From Sulfuritalea sp. (GTDB taxonomy: Bacteria; Pseudomonadota; Gammaproteobacteria; Burkholderiales; Rhodocyclaceae): a DNA stretch of 64,000 nt. Shown piece after piece: positions 25,886-34,699 of this stretch. The DNA lies in contig JADJUP010000030.1 in the NCBI GenBank assembly GCA_016716965.1, positions 186,001-250,000 of the forward strand, given 5' to 3'. Both the position numbers and the translations under genes were made by a program. How positions within the stretch are numbered: position 1 is the first letter of the stretch; every line of letters starts with the position of its first letter. The notes below the pieces were generated by a model. That model was not told where the DNA came from. It did not search any database and saw only the letters and a program-made list of their open reading frames with translations.

Positions 25886-27826
25886 ATGAGTTTCCAAAGG
25901 ATCCTCATCGCCAATCGCGGAGAGATCGCCTGTCGCGTGATGCGCACGGCGCGCACGCTGGGCTATCGCACGGTCGCCGTGTATTCCGATGCCGACGCCG
26001 GGGCGCCGCACGTGGCCATGGCCGACGAGGCAGTGCGCATCGGCCCCGCGCCCGCCGCCGAGTCCTACCTGAACATCACCGCGATCCTCGATGCCGCGCG
26101 CCGTACCGGCGCCGATGCCGTGCATCCCGGCTACGGCTTCCTCAGCGAAAACGCTGCCTTCGCCCAGGCCTGCGCCGAGGCAGGGCTGGTGTTCATCGGC
26201 CCGCCGCCTGAGGCCATCGCCGCCATGGGCGACAAGGCCGGCGCCAAGCGGCGCATGATCGCCGCCGGGGTGCCGACCGTGCCCGGCTATCTCGGCGACG
26301 AACAGGGCGACGAACGCCTGATGGCCGAAGCGGAAGCTCTCGGCTTCCCGCTGCTGGTCAAGGCCGTCGCCGGCGGCGGCGGGCGCGGCATGCGGCTGGC
26401 AAGTTTCGCAGCGGACCTGCCCGAGGCGCTGGCCGGCGCAAGGCGCGAAGCACAAGCCGCCTTCGGCGATGCCACGCTGATGCTGGAACGGCTGATTCCG
26501 CAGGGGCGCCACATCGAGATCCAGGTCTTCGCCGATGCCCACGGCAATGCCGTGCATCTGGGCGAGCGCGATTGCACCGCCCAGCGCCGCCGGCAGAAGG
26601 TGATCGAGGAAGCGCCCTCGCCCATCGTCACGCCGGCGATGCGCGAGGCCATGGGGCGCGATGCCGTGGCCGCCGCGCTGGCCGTCGGCTACCGCGGCGC
26701 CGGCACGGTCGAGTTCATCGTCGATGCCCAACTCAGGCATTACTTCCTCGAAATGAACACGCGGCTGCAGGTCGAGCATCCGGTCACCGAAATGATCACC
26801 GGGCTGGACCTCGTCGAGTGGCAGTTGCGCGTCGCCGCCGGCGAAGCCCTGCCGCTGCGCCAGGATCAGATTCGCTTCGAGGGCCATGCCATCGAGGCGC
26901 GCCTGTATGCCGAGGATCCCTACGCCCACTTTGCGCCACAGACCGGCACCGTGCTGCATTTCCGCCCCGAGGACGCGCTGCGACCGGGCGTGCGCATCGA
27001 TGCCGGGATCGTTGAAGGCGGCAGGGTGAGCCCGCATTACGACCCGATGCTGGCGAAAGTGATCGCCCATGGCCGCGACCGCGACGACGCCATCCGGCGC
27101 CTGATCGCGGCACTCGAAGATGCGCCACTGCTGGGCGTGGCGAACAACGGCCGCTTCCTGCGCGACCTGCTCGATCACGAGCGCTTTCGCGGCGCCACGA
27201 TGCACACGGCGCTGCTCGACGAATGGTCCGCGGCGGACGAAACAATTCTGCAGCAGCCGCAGCCGTCGGAGGCCGACTGGCAGTTGGCAGCTGCGCTGTT
27301 CGCCGGCAAGCCCGCGTGGCGCTCGGATAGCGTTGCGGCCTTTGAGCTGACGCTGACTTGCGGTGGCGAGACACGCAAGTCAAGAGTCGGCGCTGGTAGT
27401 ACGGCGATCGAATGGACAATCGACGCCAACGGCCGCCTGCGCTACGCCCAGGACGGCATCACCCGTCACGCAACCATCCATCGCGACGGCGACACGCTCT
27501 ACCTCGCGCGCGACGCGGCGGTCTTCGTCTTCCGCGAAGCCTCGCCGCTGCCGGCGACCGAGAAGCTCCACGACCCCGCCATCGCCCGCGCCAGCGTCGC
27601 CGGCACTGTCACGCGGCTGGAAGTCGGCGCCGGCGACACGGTGATAGCGGGGCAGACGCTGGTCGTGATCGAAGCCATGAAGATGGAAATGCGCGTCACC
27701 GCCGGCGCCGCCGGAACCGTGACCGCGGTGCGCGTGCTGGCCGGCACCCAGGTGGAATCCGGCGCGATACTGATGGAACTGGACATCGAGGAAGCCCCAT
27801 GCCTGCCAACGACAAAGCCATCCTGA
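25886..27826 (+). CDS. Biotin-dependent acyl-CoA carboxylase, alpha subunit (BC-BCCP)
   Basis: The 646-residue protein has a biotin carboxylase half (ILIANRGEIACRV, ATP-grasp AVAGGGGRGMRL, EMNTRLQVEHPVTEMITGLDLVEWQ) and a C-terminal biotinyl domain with the biotinylated Lys in VIEAMKMEM near residue 599. It charges biotin with bicarbonate and feeds the beta subunit encoded two genes upstream. Methylcrotonyl-, geranyl- or another acyl-CoA could be the substrate. The 3' end overlaps the next gene by 28 bp. A repeat copy (27382-27408) encodes KSRVGAGSTAIEW in the variable linker before the biotinyl domain. Confidence 0.93.
   Translation: MSFQRILIANRGEIACRVMRTARTLGYRTVAVYSDADAGAPHVAMADEAVRIGPAPAAESYLNITAILDAARRTGADAVHPGYGFLSENAAFAQACAEAGLVFIGPPPEAIAAMGDKAGAKRRMIAAGVPTVPGYLGDEQGDERLMAEAEALGFPLLVKAVAGGGGRGMRLASFAADLPEALAGARREAQAAFGDATLMLERLIPQGRHIEIQVFADAHGNAVHLGERDCTAQRRRQKVIEEAPSPIVTPAMREAMGRDAVAAALAVGYRGAGTVEFIVDAQLRHYFLEMNTRLQVEHPVTEMITGLDLVEWQLRVAAGEALPLRQDQIRFEGHAIEARLYAEDPYAHFAPQTGTVLHFRPEDALRPGVRIDAGIVEGGRVSPHYDPMLAKVIAHGRDRDDAIRRLIAALEDAPLLGVANNGRFLRDLLDHERFRGATMHTALLDEWSAADETILQQPQPSEADWQLAAALFAGKPAWRSDSVAAFELTLTCGGETRKSRVGAGSTAIEWTIDANGRLRYAQDGITRHATIHRDGDTLYLARDAAVFVFREASPLPATEKLHDPAIARASVAGTVTRLEVGAGDTVIAGQTLVVIEAMKMEMRVTAGAAGTVTAVRVLAGTQVESGAILMELDIEEAPCLPTTKPS
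27382..27408 (+). repeat. Dispersed hairpin repeat, copy 4 (in carboxylase alpha)
   Basis: It reads AAGAGTCGGCGCTGGTAGTA followed by CGGCGAT. The stem CGCTG/CGGCG is kept with one G-U pair. The encoded peptide is SRVGAGSTAI. Confidence 0.8.
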
Positions 27827-28671
27827 CCTGCGCCCTGACCGGCGTACTGACCGACCCGCAGCAGCACCCGGTGCCGGTGACGCCGGAGCAGATGGCGGCC
27901 TCGGCGCGCGAGGCCTACAACGCCGGCGCCAGCATCATGCACGTGCATCTGCGCCAGCAGGTACCGGGCAAGGGCCACCTGCCCTCCTGGGACCCGGAGG
28001 TCGCCGCCGAAATCGTCGACGCCATCCGCGTCGCCTGCCCCGGCGTCATCATCAACCTCACCACCGGCGTGATCGGCCCCGATATCTCCGGCCCCGCCGC
28101 CTGCATTCGCCGCGTGAAACCCGAGATCGCCGCCTGCAACGCGGGCACGCTCAATTATCTGAAGCTGCGCGAAGACGGCCGCTGGGCCTGGCCGCCGATG
28201 GTGTTCGACAACCCGGTGGAGAAGGTCAAGGCCTTCCTCGACGTGATGCACGAAACCGGCACGCGGCCGGAGTTCGAGTGCTTCGACGTCGGCATCGTGC
28301 GCTCGGTCGCCATGTACCAGAAGGCCGGCATGACGAATCATGCCGAATACAACTTCGTCATGGGCGTGGCCTCGGGCATGCCGGTCGATGCCGACCTGCT
28401 GCAACTGCTGCTGCGCTGGATCGCCCCCGGCTCGCACTGGCAAACCACACTGATCGGCCGCGCCGAGGTCTGGCCGCTGCACCAGCGCACCGCCGAACTG
28501 GGCGGCATGCTGCGCAGCGGGCTGGAAGACACCTTCTACCTGCCCGACGGCAGCCGGGCCGGCGGCAACGGCGCGCTGATCGAGGCGCTGGCCGCCTGCG
28601 CGCAAAACGCCGGACGTGGGATCGCCAGCCCTGCCGAGGCGCGGGCCATGCTCGGCCTCGGCACCGACTAG
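27799..28671 (+). CDS. Beta-keto acid cleavage enzyme (BKACE, DUF849)
   Basis: The 290-residue protein has the BKACE metal motif MHVHLR (His48 and His50), the LTTGVIGPDISGPA loop, and FDVGIVRSV. Members use Zn to split a beta-keto acid with acetyl-CoA, giving acetoacetate and a new acyl-CoA. It overlaps the carboxylase gene by 28 bp, so it should act on the operon's product. No enoyl-CoA hydratase or HMG-CoA-lyase-type gene is present here. This enzyme may replace the usual lyase step. Its substrate is unknown. Confidence 0.88.
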   Translation: MPANDKAILTCALTGVLTDPQQHPVPVTPEQMAASAREAYNAGASIMHVHLRQQVPGKGHLPSWDPEVAAEIVDAIRVACPGVIINLTTGVIGPDISGPAACIRRVKPEIAACNAGTLNYLKLREDGRWAWPPMVFDNPVEKVKAFLDVMHETGTRPEFECFDVGIVRSVAMYQKAGMTNHAEYNFVMGVASGMPVDADLLQLLLRWIAPGSHWQTTLIGRAEVWPLHQRTAELGGMLRSGLEDTFYLPDGSRAGGNGALIEALAACAQNAGRGIASPAEARAMLGLGTD

Positions 28672-28761
28672 CCACCTGTCCCCGCGCAATCACCTCGCGT
28701 ACCCGGACTTCATGTGCTTCAATGCAGAGGAGGAAGCTGCAATCCGCTCAGGGAGAAAAAC

Positions 28762-29163
28762 GTGAAAGCCATCGTCTGGAGCAAGATACTCAGCGTCGGA
28801 TTCGAGGAAATCGACGACGACCACCGCAAACTGGTCGGCATCTTCAATGAACTCAACCGTGCCGTGACGGCCGGCGATGCCGCCGACTACCTCGCGGCGA
28901 CGCTGGCGGAACTGATCAACTGCACCGTCTGGCACTTCAGCCACGAGGAAAGGCTGATGCTCAAGCACCGCTACGACGGCATCGAGGACCACAAGGCGGA
29001 GCACCGCGAACTGGTCCAGGGCGCCAGGGAATTGCAGCAACAACTCCTGGCGGCCGGCCAGGGCGTGGCCGAGGAGCAGATCACCTACCTCGAACGCTGG
29101 CTGACCGGACATATCCTCACCACCGACCAGCAACTCGGGGCATTCCTCGCGCAGGAGAGCTGA
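28762..29163 (+). CDS. Bacteriohemerythrin
   Basis: The start is a GTG with GGGAG upstream, giving 133 residues. All di-iron ligands are present: His21, His58, Glu62, His77, His81, His117 and Asp122. It reversibly binds O2 in the cytoplasm and is common in microaerophilic and denitrifying proteobacteria. It is a single-domain form, not fused to a receptor. It sits alone between the acyl-CoA operon and gph, with its own short upstream gap. Confidence 0.93.
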   Translation: MKAIVWSKILSVGFEEIDDDHRKLVGIFNELNRAVTAGDAADYLAATLAELINCTVWHFSHEERLMLKHRYDGIEDHKAEHRELVQGARELQQQLLAAGQGVAEEQITYLERWLTGHILTTDQQLGAFLAQES

Positions 29164-29257
29164 GCAGCAACTCAAGGCTCGCGGGCCATAAATGCCCGAT
29201 ATGCGAGGATCGAAGGCACTTGCAGGCGCGCTGCGCGGCCATGCTATCGTCGCGCCG

Positions 29258-29932
29258 ATGAAGACCATCCGCTCCGTCACCGTCGATCTCGACGGCACCC
29301 TGCTCGACACCATTCCCGACCTTGCCGCCGCCGCCAACGCCATGATGCGCGAACTGGGCCGGCCCGAATTTCCGCTGGAAACGGTGGCCACCTTCGTCGG
29401 CCGCGGCATCCCCAAGCTCGTGGCGCGCTGCCTGCCCGATCTCGACGAGGCCGCCGTGGACGCCGCCCAGGCCATCTTCCGCCGCCATTACGCGATCGAG
29501 AACGGACGCTGCTCGACCATCTTCCCCGGCGTGCTCGACGGCCTGCAGGCCATGCGCGATGCCGGCCTGCGCCTGGCGGTGATCACCAACAAGGCGGCGG
29601 CCTTCACCGAACCGCTGCTGGTCGCCAGCGGCCTCGCGCCCTGGTTCGAGTTCGCCGTCTCCGGCGACAGCCTGGCGCACAAGAAGCCGCATCCGGCGCA
29701 ACTGCTGCACGCCTGCGAGCGCATGGGCACGCGGCCGGAGGAGAACCTGCACATCGGCGACTCCCACCACGACGCCGTCGCGGCGCGCGCCGCCGGCTGC
29801 CCGGTGTTCATCGTCCCCTACGGCTACAACGAGGGCGAGGATGTGCAGGGAATCGACTGCGATGCTATAGTCGCGTCGCTGGCCGAGGCCTATCGCCGTG
29901 TCGCCAGCGCCGACTTCCGAAAGACCGCTTGA
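29258..29932 (+). CDS. gph: Phosphoglycolate phosphatase
   Basis: The 224-residue HAD hydrolase has motif I VDLDGTLLDT, motif II VITNKAA, the Lys in HKKPHP and motif IV GDSHHD. It dephosphorylates 2-phosphoglycolate. It heads the usual gph-trpEGDC string. Its last codons (RRVASADF) lie within a copy of the dispersed repeat at 29892-29916. An upstream in-frame start at 29192 is less likely because it adds a non-conserved extension. Confidence 0.9.
   Translation: MKTIRSVTVDLDGTLLDTIPDLAAAANAMMRELGRPEFPLETVATFVGRGIPKLVARCLPDLDEAAVDAAQAIFRRHYAIENGRCSTIFPGVLDGLQAMRDAGLRLAVITNKAAAFTEPLLVASGLAPWFEFAVSGDSLAHKKPHPAQLLHACERMGTRPEENLHIGDSHHDAVAARAAGCPVFIVPYGYNEGEDVQGIDCDAIVASLAEAYRRVASADFRKTA
29892..29916 (-). 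repeat. Dispersed hairpin repeat, copy 5 (end of gph)
   Basis: The minus strand reads AAGTCGGCGCTGGCGACACG then GCGAT. It overlaps the last codons of gph, in a different reading frame from other coding copies, and ends 21 bp before the trp leader start. Confidence 0.78.
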
Positions 29933-29937
29933 TCCCC

Positions 29938-30036
29938 ATGCTCCACCGCAACCTGCATACGACAAGGAAACACGCCCTCGGGGCGGAGGCCTGGCCCTGG
30001 CGGCCCTGGCTCGCCTTCGCGCTCACGCGCCGCTGA
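29938..30036 (+). CDS. trpL: trp operon leader peptide
   Basis: This 32-codon frame lies between gph and trpE and contains three Trp codons in six positions (WPWRPW, codons 19, 21 and 24), a very rare cluster by chance. It is the pattern of a ribosome-mediated trp attenuator: stalling at Trp codons when charged tRNA is scarce favours antitermination. The stop is TGA at 30034-30036. A G/C-rich hairpin and a T5 run follow before trpE. Confidence 0.72.
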   Translation: MLHRNLHTTRKHALGAEAWPWRPWLAFALTRR

Positions 30037-30045
30037 TCCTTCCCC

Positions 30046-30088
30046 GCGCCGGCCCACGGCCCGCGCCCGTCGTTGCAGTACCGTTTTT
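30046..30088 (+). promoter_or_regulatory. Candidate trp attenuator hairpin
   Basis: GCGC-C-GGCC, loop CAC, then GGCC-C-GCGC pair with one C-C mismatch (30046-30066). A T5 run lies at 30084-30088, 17 bases further. The geometry is not that of a textbook terminator, so the exact alternative folds are uncertain. Position right after the leader peptide supports a role. Confidence 0.35.
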
Positions 30089-30102
30089 CCGGAGCTTTAC
30101 CC

Positions 30103-31598
30103 ATGACCGAAATCGAATTCAACCGCCTTGCGGCGGAGGGCTACAACCGCATTCCGGTGACGCTCGAAACCTTCGCCGACCTCGACACGCCGCTGTCGAT
30201 CTACCTCAAGCTGGCCAACGACCCCTACTCCTACCTGCTCGAATCGGTGCAGGGCGGCGAGCGCTTCGGCCGCTACTCCTTCATCGGCCTGGCCGCCGGC
30301 ACGCGCATCGCGGTGGTCGATGGCGCGATCATGGTGCTCAGCGGCAACCGCGTTGCCGAGCGCCGCGACCACACCAACCCGATGAGCTTCATCTCGGAAT
30401 TCATGGCCCGCTTCAAGGTGCCCGACCTGCCCGGCCTGCCGCGCTTCTGCGGCGGCCTGGTGGGCGTCTTCGGCTACGACACGGTGCGCTTCGTCGAGCC
30501 CAAGCTGGCCCGGACGCACAAGCCCGAAGCCGCCGGCATGGAAGGCGTGCCCGACATCCTGCTGCTGCTCTCGGAAGAAATCGCCATCGTCGACAACCTC
30601 TCGGGCAAGCTGAGCCTGGTGGTGTATGCCGAGCCGGGCTTCCCCGGCGCCTGGAAGCAGGCGCAGGCGCGGCTGAAGGAACTGCTCGGCCGCCTGCGCT
30701 CGCCGGTGGCGATCCCCGAGGACGTGCGCGTGCCGTCGGCACCGGCGGTTTCGGAATTCGGCGAAGAGGAATTCAAGGCCGCCGTGCGCCGCGCCAAGCA
30801 GTACATCGTCGATGGCGACATCATGCAGGTGGTGCTCTCGCAGCGCATGAAGAAGCCCTTCGCCGCCAGCCCGATGGCGCTCTACCGCGCGCTGCGCACG
30901 CTGAATCCCTCGCCCTACATGTTCTATTTCAACTTCCAGGATTTCCACGTAGTCGGCGCCTCGCCCGAGATCCTGGTGCGCCTGGAAGATGCCGGCGAAG
31001 AAAAGACCGTCACCGTGCGCCCCATCGCCGGCACGCGCAAGCGCGGCGCCACGGCGGCCGAAGACGAAGCCCTGGCCGCCGACCTGCTGGCCGACCCCAA
31101 GGAGCGCGCCGAACACCTGATGCTGCTCGACCTCGGCCGCAACGACGCCGGGCGCGTGGCCAAGACCGGCACGGTGCGCGTCACCGACCAGTTCACCATC
31201 GAGCGCTATTCGCACGTGATGCACATCGTTTCCAGCGTCGAAGCGACGCTGAAGGACGACGAAGGCGCGACCAGCGTGCTCAAGGCCACCTTCCCCGCCG
31301 GCACCGTGTCCGGCGCGCCCAAGGTCAGGGCGATGGAGATCATCGACGAGCTGGAGCCTTCAAGCGCGGCATCTACGCCGGCGCGGCGGGCTACCTCGGC
31401 TTCAACGGCGACATGGACCTCTGCATCGCGATCCGCACCGCCGTGGTCAAGGACGGCCACATCTTCGTCCAGGCCGGCGCCGGCATCGTCGCCGACTCCG
31501 ACCCCGACAGCGAATGGCAGGAAACGCTGAACAAGGCCCGCGCCCAGCTGCGCGCCGCCGAGATGGCCGAGTCCGGCCTCGATACGCGGTTCGAATGA
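30103..31598 (+). CDS. trpE: Anthranilate synthase component I; single-base frameshift in this sequence
   Basis: The ATG at 30103 has GGAG upstream. Residues 1-419 read as TrpE: NPYSYLLESV near the start, the chorismate-binding core SPEILVRLE, PIAGTRKRG, DLGRNDAGRVA, TFPAGTVSGAPKVRAMEIIDELEP. After Pro419 (31357-31359) the frame breaks. Adding one base (G expected, CCT-GTC-AAG-CGC) restores RGIYAGAAGYLGFNGDMD and a frame to the TGA at 31596-31598, giving 498 residues. Because the repaired gene is full length, a sequencing or assembly error is more likely than a dead gene. It makes anthranilate from chorismate with TrpG. Confidence 0.9.
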
Positions 31599-31604
31599 CG
31601 CAAC

Positions 31605-32070
<466 letters not shown>

Positions 32071-32640
32071 ATGCTGCTGATGATCGACAACTACGACAGC
32101 TTCACCTACAACCTGGTGCAGTATTTCGGCGAACTCGGCGAGGACGTCAAGGTCTTCCGCAACGACGCGATCACGCTCAAGGAAATCGCCGCGATGCAGC
32201 CCGACCGCATCGTGATCTCGCCCGGCCCCTGCTCGCCGGCCGAAGCCGGTATCTCGGTAGCGACCATCAAGGAGTTCGCCGGCAAGTTGCCGCTGCTCGG
32301 CGTCTGCCTCGGCCACCAGAGCATCGGCGCGGCCTTCGGTGGCGACATCGTCCATGCCAAGCAACTGATGCACGGCAAGACCTCGCCGGTGCAACACGAG
32401 GGCAAGGGCGTCTTCGCCGGCCTGCCCAATCCGCTGACCGTGGTGCGCTACCACTCGCTGGCGATCCGCCGCGAGACCTTGCCGGCCTGCCTCGAAGTCA
32501 CGGCCTGGACCGATGATGGCGAGATCATGGGCGTGCGCCACCGGGAATTCGCGCTGGAAGGCGTGCAGTTCCATCCCGAATCGATCGCCACCGAGAGCGG
32601 TCATGAACTTCTTCGAAATTTCCTGAAAGGCACGAAATGA
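32071..32640 (+). CDS. trpG: Anthranilate synthase component II (glutamine amidotransferase)
   Basis: The 189-residue class I amidotransferase has DNYDSFTYNLVQYF at the start, SPGPCSPAEAG, the catalytic Cys79 in GVCLGHQ and the His/Glu pair in GVQFHPESI. It supplies ammonia to TrpE. The stop overlaps the trpD start (ATGA at 32637). Length is normal. Confidence 0.97.
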   Translation: MLLMIDNYDSFTYNLVQYFGELGEDVKVFRNDAITLKEIAAMQPDRIVISPGPCSPAEAGISVATIKEFAGKLPLLGVCLGHQSIGAAFGGDIVHAKQLMHGKTSPVQHEGKGVFAGLPNPLTVVRYHSLAIRRETLPACLEVTAWTDDGEIMGVRHREFALEGVQFHPESIATESGHELLRNFLKGTK

Positions 32641-33674
32641 TCACCCCCCAGGAAGCGCTACAGCGCACCATCGAGCACCGCGAAATCTTCCACGACGAAA
32701 TGCTGCACCTGATGCGGCAGATCATGCAGGGCGAGATCTCGCCGCTGATGGTGGCCGCCATCCTCACCGGCCTGCGCGTGAAGAAGGAGACCATCGGCGA
32801 AATCTCGGCCGCCGCGATGGTGATGCGCGAGCTGTCGACCAAGGTCGACACGCCGCACGGGTTTGCCAACCGCGCGCAATTCGTTGACATCGTCGGTACC
32901 GGCGGCGACGGCGCACATACCTTCAACATTTCCACGGCCTCGATGTTCGTCGCCGCGGCGGCCGGCGCCACGGTGGCCAAGCACGGCAACCGCAGCGTGT
33001 CGTCGAAGTCCGGCGCCGCCGACGTGCTCGAATCGCTGGGCGCCAACATCATGCTGACGCCGGCGCAGGTCGGCGAATGCATCGAGGCCATCGGCTGCGG
33101 CTTCATGTTCGCCCCCAACCACCATCCGGCGATGAAGAACGTCGCGCCGGTGCGGCGCGAGATGGGCGTGCGCACCATCTTCAACATCCTCGGGCCGCTG
33201 ACCAATCCGGCCGGCGCGCCGAACACGCTGATGGGCGTGTTCCACCCCGACCTCGTCGGCATCCAGGTGCGCGTCATGCAGCAGCTTGGCGCCGACCACG
33301 TCATGGTGGTCTGGGGCAAGGACGGCATGGACGAGATCTCGCTCGGCGCCGCCACCCTGGTCGGTGAACTCAAGAACGGCAAGATCACCGAGTACGAAAT
33401 CCATCCCGAGGACTACGGCCTGTCCATGGTCTCCAACCGCGGCCTGCGCGTCGCCGATGCGGCGGAATCGAAGGCCATGATGTTCGAGGCGCTGGAGAAC
33501 AAGCCCGGCACGCCGCGAGAAATCGTCACGCTGAACGCCGGCGCCGCGCTCTACACCGCCAACCTGGCGGACTCGGTCGGCGATGGCATCGCCAAGGCAC
33601 GCGAGGTCATCGCCAGCGGCGCCGCGCGCAAGAAGCTCGACGACTTCGTCGCCTTCACCAAGAAGTTCGGCTGA
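32637..33674 (+). CDS. trpD: Anthranilate phosphoribosyltransferase
   Basis: The 345-residue protein has the PRPP-binding GTGGDGAHTFNIST motif, KHGNRSVSSKSGAADVLE and NILGPLTNPA. It transfers phosphoribose to anthranilate. It overlaps trpG by 4 bp and shares one base with the trpC start, so trpG-trpD-trpC are translationally coupled. Confidence 0.97.
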   Translation: MITPQEALQRTIEHREIFHDEMLHLMRQIMQGEISPLMVAAILTGLRVKKETIGEISAAAMVMRELSTKVDTPHGFANRAQFVDIVGTGGDGAHTFNISTASMFVAAAAGATVAKHGNRSVSSKSGAADVLESLGANIMLTPAQVGECIEAIGCGFMFAPNHHPAMKNVAPVRREMGVRTIFNILGPLTNPAGAPNTLMGVFHPDLVGIQVRVMQQLGADHVMVVWGKDGMDEISLGAATLVGELKNGKITEYEIHPEDYGLSMVSNRGLRVADAAESKAMMFEALENKPGTPREIVTLNAGAALYTANLADSVGDGIAKAREVIASGAARKKLDDFVAFTKKFG

Positions 33675-34465
33675 TGGCGGCGGACATCCTCGAAAAGATC
33701 CTCGCCGTCAAACGCGAGGAGGTTGCCGCCGGCAAGGCAACCAAGCCGCTGGGCGCGATGCGTGCCGAGGCCGAGGCACAACTGCCGACAAGGGATTTCG
33801 CCGGCTCGATCCGTTCAAGAGTCGGCGCTGGCGGTACGGCGGTCATCGCCGAAATAAAGAAGGCCAGCCCGTCCAAGGGCGTGATCCGGGCGGACTTTCG
33901 CCCCGCCGAGATCGCTGCCGACTACGAGAAGCACGGCGCCGCCTGCCTGTCGGTGCTGACCGACCAGGCGTTCTTCCAGGGCTCGGCCGATTACCTGCGC
34001 GCGGCGCGCGCCGCCTGCGCGCTGCCGGTGCTGCGCAAGGATTTCCTGGTCGATCCCTGGCAGGTATATGAAGCCCGCGCCATGGGGGCGGATGCCATCC
34101 TGCTGATCGTCGATGCGCTCTCGCTGGCACAGATGCAGGAGATGGAAGCCATCGCCTTCGCGCTGGGCATGTCGGTACTGGTGGAATGCCACGACGCCGC
34201 CGAGTTGGACATCGCGCTGCAGCTCACGACGCCGCTGATCGGCATCAACAATCGCAACCTGCGGACCTTTGAGGTCGACCTCGACACCACGCTGGCACAA
34301 CTGAGCCGCATACCGTCCGACCGCATCGTGGTCACCGAATCCGGCATCCTCGCCCCGGCCGATGTCACGACCATGACATCACAAGGCGTGCGCGCCTTCC
34401 TCGTCGGCGAGGCCTTCATGCGCGCGCCTTCGCCGGGCGCGGAGCTGACTCGGCTGTTCGCTTAG
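33674..34465 (+). CDS. trpC: Indole-3-glycerol phosphate synthase
   Basis: The 263-residue TIM barrel has VIAEIKKASPSKGVIR with the catalytic Lys, LSVLTDQAFFQGS, LPVLRKDFLVDPWQ and GINNRNLRTFEVD. It closes the indole ring. Residues about 49-58 (RSRVGAGGTA), just before the first beta strand, are encoded by a copy of the dispersed repeat (33817-33841). The protein length is still typical, so the repeat sequence replaces a variable loop and does not lengthen it. It is the last trp gene here; trpBA are not in the window. Confidence 0.96.
   Translation: MAADILEKILAVKREEVAAGKATKPLGAMRAEAEAQLPTRDFAGSIRSRVGAGGTAVIAEIKKASPSKGVIRADFRPAEIAADYEKHGAACLSVLTDQAFFQGSADYLRAARAACALPVLRKDFLVDPWQVYEARAMGADAILLIVDALSLAQMQEMEAIAFALGMSVLVECHDAAELDIALQLTTPLIGINNRNLRTFEVDLDTTLAQLSRIPSDRIVVTESGILAPADVTTMTSQGVRAFLVGEAFMRAPSPGAELTRLFA
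33817..33841 (+). repeat. Dispersed hairpin repeat, copy 6 (in trpC)
   Basis: It reads AAGAGTCGGCGCTGGCGGTA then CGGCG, identical to copy 3 over the shared core. It encodes SRVGAGGTA in the variable N-terminal loop of TrpC. Confidence 0.8.
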
Positions 34466-34689
34466 GCGCAGCTGTTGCCGGTCGTTTCCGGCACACCAAG
34501 CTTTTTCAGGATCATGTCCAGCGGGCAGAATTTGGTGAAGCCGCTCTGGAACAGGTTGGCGCCGACGAAGGCGGTGAACCACAGCCAGGACAGCTTGCTC
34601 ATGTCCACCTGGCCCATGACGTGGGCGAGGACCAGCGAGGTCATGATGAAGAATCCGGCGACGATGCGAACGATCTGATTGACGGTCAT
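34462..34689 (-). CDS. DUF2892 small membrane protein (YgaP C-terminal-like)
   Basis: The 75-residue protein has two membrane segments and the motif FTAFVGANLFQSGFTKFCPLDMILKKLG, as in DUF2892 proteins and the membrane part of rhodanese YgaP. The conserved Cys lies in TKFCPLD, with a second Cys at the C-terminus. It overlaps the convergent trpC end by 4 bp. It follows the RND genes with a 10-bp gap and is probably cotranscribed. DUF2892 proteins often accompany sulfur or persulfide stress genes. Confidence 0.85.
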   Translation of the reverse strand: MTVNQIVRIVAGFFIMTSLVLAHVMGQVDMSKLSWLWFTAFVGANLFQSGFTKFCPLDMILKKLGVPETTGNSCA

Positions 34690-34699
34690 GTGAAGCTCC

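Noticed and set aside
29898..30102. Long upstream extension of the trpE-continuation frame
   Set aside because: It is out of frame with the TrpE N-terminus and runs through the leader region; the real start is the ATG at 30103.
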